This document shows, piece by piece, positions 51,753-62,168 of a stretch of DNA of 64,000 nucleotides (position 1 is the stretch's first letter; every line of letters starts with the position of its first letter). The notes under the pieces were generated by a model. It was not told the origin of the DNA, did no database searches, and was given only the letters and a program-made list of their open reading frames with translations. The position numbers and the translations under genes are program-made. The stretch is from CAZEJK01 sp964512045. GTDB lineage: Bacteria > Acidobacteriota > Thermoanaerobaculia > Thermoanaerobaculales > Sulfomarinibacteraceae. The stretch covers positions 1 through 64,000 of the forward strand of contig CAZEJK010000004.1 of NCBI GenBank assembly GCA_964512045.1. The letters are read 5' to 3'.

Positions 51753-52934
51753 TCACCTCTCTCGCTCGGCGCCGTCGGTCGTCTGATAGGGGATCTCCAG
51801 CTGGAGGCGCACTCGCCCCGACCCGAGCTCCTGGAGACTCATTTCGTACCGGTCGCCGAACAGCAGGGACAGCCGCTGTCGCGTGTTCTCCAGACCGACC
51901 CTGTGGGTCGCCTTCTCCTGCCAGCCCGGCGTCAGGCCGGCACCGTCGTTCTCCACGCACAGCACCAGCTCACTCCCACTCCGGCGCGCACAGATGACAA
52001 CCTCGCCTCCGGACTCCGAGGCCCCGACGCCGTGCCGAACCGCGTTCTCCACCAGCGGCTGGAGCAGCAGGGTCGGGACCAGCGCCTGCTCGGCCTGCGG
52101 TTCGATGTCCGTGCGCACGGAGAGTCGATCGCCCCACCGCACGCTCTCCACCCGGAGGTAGGTAGAGATGAGGTCGAGCTCCTCCGTCAACGGCGCAAAC
52201 AGCGCCTCCCCCCGACCGAGCGATGCCCGCAGGAAGCTGGCCAGCGACTCGAGCATCGCCTGCGCCGTTTTCGTGTCACGTCGCAGGATGAGCGTCGAAA
52301 GACTGTTCAAAGCGTTGAACAGAAAGTGCGGTTGTACCTGGTTGGCGAGAAGCTGCATGCGGGCCTGCGCCGCCAGCCCGTCCAGGCGGGCCGCCGTGAC
52401 CTCCTGCTCGCGCAGCCGGCGCTCGTGGTCAAAGAAGTGCACCGCCGCCACGATCAACCAGTAGCACCAGACGTACAGATGGAGCGTGGTGGACAGCAGT
52501 AGCGCCGTCATCCATGCTGAGAAGGCCCGGTCACGGGAGTCGAACGGCGGAGTGATGCTGAACCACAACGAGGTCACACCGACGATCACCAGAGCGGTGA
52601 CCACGGCCGCCGACATGTGCATCACCGCGGCGCCAACCCATCGCGAGCGCCGGATCGGGAACCGGCGAGCCAGCTGGACCACCATCGGGGTGACCACCAC
52701 CCAGAGCCACCACACCGGCAAGGCGTGCACCATGGCATCGAGGAACGAGGTGTTGAATCGGTCCTCGCGAAGACCGATCTCGTAGATCTGCACGGCGTAG
52801 AGAAGACCAGGCACGGTCCACAGCGCAAACAGGAACCCCAACAGCGCAGCGCGCGACTGCCGCATCCCGGCCCCATCGCCCGGTTCCGGCTGACCATCAC
52901 TGAGAAGCACAGACGACGGCTCGAGCTCCACCAT
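51753..52934 (-). CDS. LytS-type membrane histidine kinase
   Basis: A 393-residue sensor. The N-terminal half has four hydrophobic segments (LLGFLFALWTVPGLLYAVQI, VWWLWVVVTPMVVQLA, AAVVTALVIVGVTSLWF, STTLHLYVWCYWLIVAAVHF). The His_kinase core holds the phosphorylated His203 in ANQVQPHFLFNALNSLST, then an HATPase domain with LLQPLVENAVRHG and HRVGLENTRQRL. There is no separate extracellular domain, so the signal is probably sensed in the membrane. ACGGAGG precedes the ATG. The 330 bp upstream contain repeat copy 2 (53009-53145) and nothing else recognised. Confidence 0.92.
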   Translation of the reverse strand: MVELEPSSVLLSDGQPEPGDGAGMRQSRAALLGFLFALWTVPGLLYAVQIYEIGLREDRFNTSFLDAMVHALPVWWLWVVVTPMVVQLARRFPIRRSRWVGAAVMHMSAAVVTALVIVGVTSLWFSITPPFDSRDRAFSAWMTALLLSTTLHLYVWCYWLIVAAVHFFDHERRLREQEVTAARLDGLAAQARMQLLANQVQPHFLFNALNSLSTLILRRDTKTAQAMLESLASFLRASLGRGEALFAPLTEELDLISTYLRVESVRWGDRLSVRTDIEPQAEQALVPTLLLQPLVENAVRHGVGASESGGEVVICARRSGSELVLCVENDGAGLTPGWQEKATHRVGLENTRQRLSLLFGDRYEMSLQELGSGRVRLQLEIPYQTTDGAERER

Positions 52935-53008
52935 CCTCCGTAGAGCTTACCTCAGCACTCCCACCGTCGCGGCGCCAGCTGCGGGCGGCCCTCCTGGCGG
53001 GACTGCCG

Positions 53009-53145
53009 TTGGCGGCTCACGGAGCCGTATCTTCGAAAATTCGAAGCATGATCGCCCCGGGGGCCGGACGACCGGGATCCGGCTGTCGGGGCCAGGACCG
53101 GCGCCATCGGAGCATCACTTTGGTTGCGGCCCGCGGCCGCGTTGG
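53009..53145 (-). repeat. Promoter-proximal repeat, copy 2
   Basis: Same order of blocks as copy 1 at 39836, without the 113-bp insertion: TTGGCGGCTCA, the palindrome CTTCGAA-AA-TTCGAAG (53031-53046), CCGGGATCCGGCTGTCGGGG, GACCGGCGCCATCGGAGCAT and GGTTGCGGCCCGCGGCCGCG. It again lies upstream of a minus-strand operon, here the histidine kinase. Confidence 0.75.
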
Positions 53146-53264
53146 CGTGAAGGCGACCAGAGACGGGCCAGCCTCTCCCGGTCGACCGTGGACCGGCCGC
53201 AAACGTCCGCACCGTGCCGCAAAGCACTCCTCTCACGCGACCCCAGGGCGCTCCCGGCGGGACC

Positions 53265-54905
<1,641 letters not shown>

Positions 54906-55196
54906 AGCTGTCTCCCTTGCTGATGGGTTGGGGTTCGCGAGCGCAAACTGGATCGTGGTTCACCGTGCGAGCCGCGATCGGAGATTACGGAGATCGACGG
55001 ACGAAGCGGGAATCGCCCCCTCGACTCACGCAGCCTCACAAGAAGCTTGCCCTCAGCTCGAAGCAGCGTGCCTGCCTCGAGCACGTGTTCACGGCAGTCG
55101 ATCCGTACGGCGGTCCGCAGTGACCACCATGAAGACCATGATGGCCATGACCACCGGACGCGGTCCGGAGCACTGATTGAACCGCCCCATCGCCGA

Positions 55197-57684
55197 TCAG
55201 AAGCCATAGGTGATCTCAATGCCGACCTGACGTGGGACGGGCCGGGTGAGGATCGGATCGCCCTCTGAGGCCACCACCGAGATCGCACCAGTTTCATTCA
55301 AGAGGTTTTTGGCGAACAGGTTGATCTCGAAGCTCCGGTGACTCAGCCCGAGGCGGGCCCGGATCAGGTCGCGGCTGTCACCCAGGGCCGGCGACCCGAA
55401 CTCGCCTAGCTGGGGCTCCAGATGGCTGTAGCCGACCGAGGCCGTCGCTCGCCAGCCCGGTGCGACGGGTCGCTCGTAGCTCGCGATCACGGACGCGGTC
55501 CACTCGGGCGCAACGGGCAACCGATCTCCGTCCTCGACCCCTGTTGCCTCCGAGAGCGCCGAATCCAGTGAGGTGAAGCGGGCATCGTTCCAGTTGGCGT
55601 TGGCGTGCACGGTCAGACCGCTCACCCACGGAGGGTTGTAGCTCAAGCCGATGTCGAACCCCGGGACGACGGCATCACCGACCTGGTAGGCGGCAGAGAC
55701 CCCGGAGTACTGGACCGATTGGCGGTTGCCTCGCCAGTCCTGGTAGTAGAGGGCACCGTCAACGTACAGCCGACCCGCCAGCAGGACCCGTTTGAGCCCG
55801 ATCTCGTAGCTCCAGAGTTCGTCGGAGGGCACCGTCAGCTCACACGGAAGCCCGCCGACCTGGCCGTGGAGGACGTCGCACACGCCGGGGGTGTTGAAGC
55901 TCCCGCTGCGAAACCCCTTGGCGATGTTGAGGTAGTAGGTCGAGACCGGTGTCGGCAGATAGGAGAGGTTGAACCGCGGAGCCGTGTCGGAGAAGGTGTA
56001 GGGCCCGAGCCCGACCTCCAGACCGGTGGAGGTGGCGGCCCGTTCATCCTCGAAGAAGCGCAGCCCCACCAGCGGAATGAGCTTCCCGCCGAGAAGCTCC
56101 CAGGACACCTNNNNNNNNNNCGAACAGCGAGATCGACTCGGCGGTCACCAGCGACTCGCTCGATGGGAGCACCATGGGCGCATTGCTCGCAGTGAACCGT
56201 CTGATCTCGGAGTCCGAGTAGAAGACACCGACCAGCCACTGCCATGGTGCTCCGTCCCGCGAGACCAGTCGGGTTTCGTTGTTGATGGTGGTGGTGTGGG
56301 TCTCGTAGTCGAACTCGAGGAGACCATTTGGCGCCAGCGGAGAGTCGAAATGACGCATGAGGTCCCACGTACCATCGATGCATGAGGTCGTGCTGGTGAG
56401 CGTGGCGAAGTCGAAGACGTACTCCAGCGTTCCGGAGAACAGATCGTACGTCCAGTCGGCGTAGTCACCGGGCGCCTGGATCGAGATTGGCGGGTCCCGG
56501 CTCGAGAGCAGCAACGAGCCGTCCTGCGCTGTGCTCGAGTGGGCGTACTGGAGCCTCAGGTCCATCCTGTCGGTCGCCAGCCACAGCAGGTTCGTGCGAA
56601 CGTGGCTGAGATCCGCCGGATTCGTGTTCTCCAAACCCGCGCTCGGGATCTCGGCGAAGCCGCCCACGTGCTCGGTGCTCGCCACCAGCCGTAGGCCGAG
56701 AGAGCCGGATATGATCGGCACGTTCACCGCGGCGTCGATGGAGTGGCCAGAGCTACCGCCACGTGTCGCTACCGCGGCGGCCCGAAGGCTCCCTTCGAGC
56801 CTGTCGAGGCTCGGCATTCGAGTGATATAGCGGATCGTACCGCCCATCGAACCGTTGCCGTACAGGGTCCCTTGCGGTCCTCGCAGCACCTCGATCCGCT
56901 CGATGTCGAAGGTCCGCCCGATCGGGGCGAGTCCCTGACCGACGCCGAAGAAGGCGGTGTCGTCGAGGTAGTAACCTATCGTCGGGTCGCCGGCCCCGGT
57001 TGCGATGCCCCGAAGCTGGAACATACGCTGCCCGGCACCGTAGGAGATCTCCTCGGAGGCGCCGGGGACGAAGGCAATCAGCTCGCTGAGGTCACGGATA
57101 TTGGCGGTCTCGAGCGTCGTGGCCGCGAAGGCCTGGATGGAGAACGGAACCTGCGGGAGCTGCTGCTCGCGCTTCTGCGCGGTCACCACCAGCTCGCCGA
57201 CGAACACCCGTCTACCGGTCGCCTCGATTCCGGCTTCGGCCTCCTCCCAGCCACCCAGCCCGTTTGCGGAGGATGCGGTCGGGTCTGCAGGCGGTGCCCG
57301 CACCTCATGGTCGGCGCCACCCACCCCGGAGGAACCTGCCGAGCTCGATTTCCCAGGGGTACCGGTGCTTCTCCTCCGGGCGATGACCACCGACTCGTCG
57401 TCCGCGAATCGGTGCTCGAGCATCGTTTCCGCCAGCAGCTCGGTGAACGCCTGATCCGCGGTGTATCGACCGCTCAGCGCTGGCGCCTGGATGCCTTCGA
57501 CGTCCTCGGGAAGAAACAGAATCTGGAGGTCGAACAGCTGGGCAACTCCCCGGAGCGAGTCGGCGAGCGGCTGGCGGTTGATCTCCACGGCCACCGTCTT
57601 GCCAGTGGCCTGGACCGGTCCGGAAAGGAACAGAATCAGCATGACGATCACCGCCACACGCTTTCCGGAGGCGATCCGTACCAT
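55197..57684 (-). CDS. TonB-dependent receptor with N-terminal STN signalling domain (interrupted by gap)
   Basis: A transducer-type outer-membrane receptor of about 825 residues. After a signal peptide (VAVIVMLILFLSGPVQATG) comes a secretin/TonB short N-terminal domain (INRQPLADSLRGVAQLFDLQ through ALSGRYTADQAFTELL). A linker, plug (GELVVTAQKREQQLPQVPFS, RIEVLRGPQGTLYGNGSMGG) and barrel follow, ending RQVGIEITYGF. The assembly gap at 56111 breaks the frame, but the flanks ESISLF and VSWELLGGKL fit a normal LFGEVSW barrel segment. Directly behind the ECF sigma/FecR pair, it should signal substrate binding to FecR as in the fec system. Confidence 0.88.
56111..56120. other. Assembly gap (10 N)
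   Basis: Ten Ns inside the barrel of the STN-type TonB receptor. The true missing sequence may be only three bases, judged from the expected LFGEVSW motif. Confidence 0.95.
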
Positions 57685-57775
57685 GCAGCTTACCTCCGGC
57701 GGCCAGCCCCTGGCTCACGACACCGTCGGAGGTCGGGGGTGCCATCGGTCGGCTGATTGCGGTTCTCGAGGTCCA

Positions 57776-58951
57776 TCAGCGTGGTCCAACGCCGGGGTTG
57801 CCGTCCTCGGCAGGGCGAGGTCGTCCGGCCCCGGGGCGGATCTCCCAGCTCCCCTCTGCGGTGCGGCTGACGCTGACGCCATCCAGATCAGAGAGCATCC
57901 CGAGAAACGCCTCGGGGTTGTCAATGTTGAACACGCCGCTGATACGCCGGTTGCTGAGCTCGGCGTCCCGGATCACCAGTGGTGTCGTCGTGTAGCGGTT
58001 GAACTCGGCAACCACTGTGTCGAGCGTGTCCGAGTCGAAGATCATCCGCCCTCGGGTCCACGACGTCACCGATTCGAGGTCGGCGGCCACCGGATCGGTG
58101 ACGATGCCGTCCATGGTGACCGTGATCGTGCGGCCGGCGTCCAGCTCCACGGATCTCGTCGCCTGCACCAGCTCGATCGCAACGGTCGACTCACTGCCGT
58201 CGCCTCGCTCCCTGTGGTCTCCCTCTGAAGGTGGAGGCACGCTTTCGGTCGCGCTGATCGGTTGCACCCGTACTCGTCCTTCGACGACGGTCACAACCGT
58301 TCGCTCATTCAGGCGGCGGACGATGAAGCGTGTACCGATGGCCTCGACCATCGCACGGCCGCTCAGGACCCGGAACGGACGTGCCGGGTCCTTCTCGACC
58401 TCGAAGATGACCTCCCCTCGAACCAGATCGACCTGGCGCAGCTCGGAAGCCATACGGATGCGAAGCTCAGTGTCGGTGTTGAGAACGACGCTGGAGCCGT
58501 CCGCGAGCACAATCTGCCGCTGCTCGCCGACGGTCGTCGCGACCCGCTCTCCGCGACCGGCCAGGTCCGTCACGGTCATCACGACTCCGAGCCCGACCGC
58601 TGCAATCAGCACGGCTGCGGCCGCCAGAAGCTGCCGGGGGCGAGCCAAGCGACTGCGCTCCGGGTTCCTGGCGACCGGCTCAGGTTCCACCAATCGGACC
58701 ACGTTTTCGTCCGACGAACGCGCCTCGGCGATCACCCCCGCAACCCATTCGGGTCTGGCCTGCAGCTCTTTTGAGAGTGCGTGATGCAGCGCAGCGACAC
58801 GTAGGAACTCCTCGATGTGGACTGGCGAGCGCCTCAGCCATTGCACGAAGGCAGTCCGAGTCGCCTCGGAAGGTGACTCGGTCTCGAGCTTGGCGAACCA
58901 CTCGGCTGCGTCCTCCAAGATCTCCTGCGGGATGTGTGTCCTGCTGCTCAT
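57776..58951 (-). CDS. FecR-type anti-sigma factor/sigma regulator
   Basis: A 391-residue inner-membrane protein. The cytoplasmic N-terminus carries the anti-sigma FecR_N motif (DAAEWFAKLETESPSEATRT, FVQWLRRSPVHIEEFLRVAA). One membrane helix lies at about 106-127 (QLLAAAAVLIAAVGLGVVM). The periplasmic FecR domain (TVGEQRQIVLADGSSVVLNT through EVEKDPARPFRVLSG) precedes a C-terminal domain similar to STN (MIFDSDTLDTVVAEFNRYTT). It overlaps the ECF sigma stop by 4 bp and precedes the STN-type receptor, the canonical signal chain. Confidence 0.93.
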   Translation of the reverse strand: MSSRTHIPQEILEDAAEWFAKLETESPSEATRTAFVQWLRRSPVHIEEFLRVAALHHALSKELQARPEWVAGVIAEARSSDENVVRLVEPEPVARNPERSRLARPRQLLAAAAVLIAAVGLGVVMTVTDLAGRGERVATTVGEQRQIVLADGSSVVLNTDTELRIRMASELRQVDLVRGEVIFEVEKDPARPFRVLSGRAMVEAIGTRFIVRRLNERTVVTVVEGRVRVQPISATESVPPPSEGDHRERGDGSESTVAIELVQATRSVELDAGRTITVTMDGIVTDPVAADLESVTSWTRGRMIFDSDTLDTVVAEFNRYTTTPLVIRDAELSNRRISGVFNIDNPEAFLGMLSDLDGVSVSRTAEGSWEIRPGAGRPRPAEDGNPGVGPR

Positions 58952-59481
58952 CGTTCTCTCTCCGCTCGATCGCCCAGTCGCTCTGTCATCTCCGTTCGCA
59001 TCTCGGCGTACCCCTTGGCGACGTACCGCTTGACCATGCGCCGGCTGATCCCGAGCGTGTCCGCGATCTGCTGGTAGGTCATGTTGTCCCAGCAGTGCAG
59101 CACCAGCACCTGGCGCAGGGTCGCCGGCAGCTCCTCCAGCGCCCGTCGTACCGCCTCTCCGGTCTGCTGCTCCTCGAGACTGCGTTCCAGGTCCTCCACC
59201 GACACCAGCTCATCCAGCTCTTTCGACGAGTGCGGCTTGCGCTGGCGAGCACGCAGCCGCCACTCTCCGACGACGTTGACTGCAACCCGGTAGAGGTAGG
59301 CTCGAGGGTTCTCCACCAGATCGAGTGTCTCCACGCGCAGCAGCCGGAGGTAGATCTCCTGGGCGAGGTCCTGCGCCTCCACCCGGTCGGCAAGCCGGCT
59401 GGACAGCAGTCCCACCAGCAGGGAGTGCCAACGGTCGTACCACTCCGCGACACGATCAGCGTTCTGTCCCTGGTCCACCAT
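58948..59481 (-). CDS. FecI-like ECF sigma factor
   Basis: A 177-residue extracytoplasmic-function sigma factor. Region 2 is SSRLADRVEAQDLAQEIYLRL and NPRAYLYRVAVNVVGEW; region 4 is LPATLRQVLVLHCWDNMTYQ and IADTLGISRRMVKRYVAKGY. Start 59481 (MVDQGQNADRVA) is preferred over 59499 because GGGGAGG lies just before it. First gene of the sigma, FecR, STN-receptor operon. It may also drive the divergent receptor at 59744. Confidence 0.92.
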   Translation of the reverse strand: MVDQGQNADRVAEWYDRWHSLLVGLLSSRLADRVEAQDLAQEIYLRLLRVETLDLVENPRAYLYRVAVNVVGEWRLRARQRKPHSSKELDELVSVEDLERSLEEQQTGEAVRRALEELPATLRQVLVLHCWDNMTYQQIADTLGISRRMVKRYVAKGYAEMRTEMTERLGDRAERER

Positions 59482-59634
59482 GCCTCCCCACGGTACCACC
59501 CACTGCGAATCGTCCGACTGCGAGTCACGCCATCAACTGTAAAGAGCGGACTTGTGGCATGAGTGGCCCCCCTGGATCGTGATGTGTCAGCAGCCAACGC
59601 GGCGGTGGGAACGGCGCTACCGAAGAACCGCTTC

Positions 59635-59656
59635 GGTTGCGGCCCACGGCCGGGTT
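59635..59656 (+). repeat. Partial copy of promoter-proximal repeat
   Basis: GGTTGCGGCCCACGGCCGGG resembles the last block of the repeats at 39836 and 53009. The intergenic region 59482-59743 between the divergent sigma factor and receptor otherwise contains only the receptor's ribosome-binding site and, presumably, both promoters. Confidence 0.5.
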
Positions 59657-59743
59657 GGGGGGCCACTCTCCCGAGTCGTCCCCTCTATGCCACCGAGGAA
59701 CAACATCGAACGAACGACCGGACAGGAATCGAAGGGGGAGAAC

Positions 59744-62074
59744 ATGGCGGTTCATGGCTTTCGGACGTTGACAGTGCTGATGGTGACCCTGCTGATGGTG
59801 AGCATAGGTGGCGCCGAGCCGGCCCCAGTAGCGGAGGCCCCGACACCCGCTGTCGAGGCAACCTCCTCCGACCAGGACGCTCCGGCGGAGGAGAAGGGTG
59901 AGAGCGAGAAAACCGAGCTCTCCGACGAGGAGGCGCAGCAGGCCGCCGTAGAGGCAGCGCTCAAGGAGACCCGCTTCATAGGCGAGATCGTGGTCACGGC
60001 CCAGAAGCGCGAGCAGTTGGCACAGGAGATCCCGATCTCGCTTGTTGCCATCACTGGTGAGCGCCTCGAGACACAGGGCATCCAGGACGTGGAGGAGCTG
60101 CGCGACAGCATCGCCGGCCTCGAGATCGTGAACGTCCAGCCGGGAAGCAACCGATTCGCCTCCCGTGGCGTCACCGTTGTTGGCGGATCGATCGAGACGA
60201 ACTCGGTGGTGGGGTACTACGTCGACGAGGTCCCGGTCTCAGCCTCCGGGCAGGGACCCGAGTTCGCTCTGTGGGACGTCGAGCGTGTCGAGATGCTGCG
60301 AGGGCCACAGGGCACCCTGTTCGGCGAAGGATCGATGGCCGGGACGCTCCGGGTCATTACCAAGAAGCCGGACTTCACTCAGTTCTCCGCGCGGCTCGGC
60401 GGTAATCTGTCATCGACGACCGACGGCGGGGCCAACGGTTCGCTGCGCGTCATGGTGAACGTTCCGGTGTCGGACACGTTCGCCGTGCGGATCCTCGGAG
60501 GCTACATCAACAACGATGGTTGGATCGATATCCCGGGTCTCGACGAGGAGGATGCGAACACACGAGAGCAGGTCGACTTCCGCCTGGCTGCTCGCTGGGC
60601 ACCGACCGAAAAGCTGATCGTCGACGCCAGCTTCATGGGACAGGAGCTCGACCTCGGTGCCGAGTACACATCGACGTCGTACGGGTTGCTGGATCCCATC
60701 GAGCAGCTTCCCGCGGCCCTCCCTCCGGGGTATCTGACGCCGACCGACACCACCAACCAAATCGCCAACCTGACCCTCACCTACGATCTCGGCTGGGCAT
60801 CTCTGGTCGCCGCCACGTCGTACTTCGACTACGAGTCGGACTGGGTGATCGACATCACCCCGTTCCTGCCGCTGTTCTTCGGACCGGGAACTGGGGGCAC
60901 GACACGAAACACCCCGCACGCCGAAAGCACGCTGTGGACGCAGGAGGTGCGCCTCGCGTCCTACGGTGACAGCCGGCTCGACTGGACGGTGGGCGCGTTC
61001 TACAAGGACAGCGAGCGCCTCGACCAGCGCAACTTCCAGTTCTTCCTCGAAGACGCCTTCGGTATCCCAGGCTTCGATCTGACGGACTTTTACTCAACGG
61101 TCGAGAACTCCGAGAGCACGTCCTACTCGGTGTTCGGGGAGGTGGACTACGCCTTGAGCGACACGATGTCGGTCCAAGTGGGGCTTCGTTACTACTCGGA
61201 CGAGCGGGACTACTCCATCCTCTACCCTCTGGACTCGATGATCTTCGGCTCGGTCGCTGGCACACGGATCGAGGCGGCGGGCGATGACACCGACTTTGCT
61301 CCCAAGCTCTCGTTCAGCTGGATGCCCAACGGGGATGTCATGCTGTTTGCCAAGGCATCGAAGGGCTTCAAGAGCGGAGGCACGAACTACAACAGCGGTG
61401 TCAGCGACCTGGTACCCAACGACTTCGACGCCGAGGAGCTGTGGGCGTACGAGATCGGCGCCAAGACCAACGTGAGCTCGGCAGTAACGGCGAACGTGAG
61501 TCTCTACTACAACGATTGGACTGATCTTCAGCTGAGCTTCGTCACGCCGGACGGGTTGTTCCCGTTCGCCGCGAATGCGGGTTCGGCGCGGGCCCAGGGC
61601 GGCGAGCTGGAGCTATTCGCGGTCGTTCCGGACAGTGGGCTGAGTGCTTCGCTGTCCGTCGCCTACACTGATGCCGAGATCACCGAGGAGGTGCGAAACG
61701 CCGTTGGCGGTGTCGTTGCAGAGAAGGGCAACACGATCCCGCTGTCACCAGAGTGGTCCAGCAACATCGCACTCGACTATCGGACGCCGATCACCAGCAG
61801 GTTGGACGGTGTTGCGAGAGCGTCATGGGCATACCGCACAGAGACATACTCGGCGCCTGACAACGTGCCCTATCAGATCAATGACGACTACAGCCAGGTC
61901 GGTCTGAGCCTCGGCGTGTCCACCGACCGCTGGAGCGTTGACCTGTACGCCGACAACCTGCTGGACGAGGACAGCACGATCTTCAAGTACAACCGGGTCG
62001 TCGCCGTACCCCTGACCTGGAGCACCTACGTCCGCCCGCGCACGATCGGAATCAGGTACACCGTGAGCTTCTGA
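59744..62074 (+). CDS. TonB-dependent receptor
   Basis: A 776-residue outer-membrane receptor. A signal peptide (FRTLTVLMVTLLMVSIGGAE) is followed by a Glu/Ala-rich linker instead of an STN domain. The plug starts GEIVVTAQKREQLAQEIPIS and includes VERVEMLRGPQGTLFGEGSM; the barrel includes SYSVFGEVDYALSDTMSVQV and ends RPRTIGIRYTVSF. Start 59744 follows AAGGGGGAG. Divergent from the ECF sigma operon and 94 bp upstream of the penicillin-acylase-type gene. The plug is close to that of the STN receptor, so the pair may take up related ligands. Confidence 0.92.
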   Translation: MAVHGFRTLTVLMVTLLMVSIGGAEPAPVAEAPTPAVEATSSDQDAPAEEKGESEKTELSDEEAQQAAVEAALKETRFIGEIVVTAQKREQLAQEIPISLVAITGERLETQGIQDVEELRDSIAGLEIVNVQPGSNRFASRGVTVVGGSIETNSVVGYYVDEVPVSASGQGPEFALWDVERVEMLRGPQGTLFGEGSMAGTLRVITKKPDFTQFSARLGGNLSSTTDGGANGSLRVMVNVPVSDTFAVRILGGYINNDGWIDIPGLDEEDANTREQVDFRLAARWAPTEKLIVDASFMGQELDLGAEYTSTSYGLLDPIEQLPAALPPGYLTPTDTTNQIANLTLTYDLGWASLVAATSYFDYESDWVIDITPFLPLFFGPGTGGTTRNTPHAESTLWTQEVRLASYGDSRLDWTVGAFYKDSERLDQRNFQFFLEDAFGIPGFDLTDFYSTVENSESTSYSVFGEVDYALSDTMSVQVGLRYYSDERDYSILYPLDSMIFGSVAGTRIEAAGDDTDFAPKLSFSWMPNGDVMLFAKASKGFKSGGTNYNSGVSDLVPNDFDAEELWAYEIGAKTNVSSAVTANVSLYYNDWTDLQLSFVTPDGLFPFAANAGSARAQGGELELFAVVPDSGLSASLSVAYTDAEITEEVRNAVGGVVAEKGNTIPLSPEWSSNIALDYRTPITSRLDGVARASWAYRTETYSAPDNVPYQINDDYSQVGLSLGVSTDRWSVDLYADNLLDEDSTIFKYNRVVAVPLTWSTYVRPRTIGIRYTVSF

Positions 62075-62168
62075 GTGGGGAGATCGGAAGGAGCAGCTCC
62101 ATGCGGTGTGCAGTTGATCCGATGACAGGGATCATCAGGCCGAGCGGCCCGTGAGGAAGGGGATCGTC

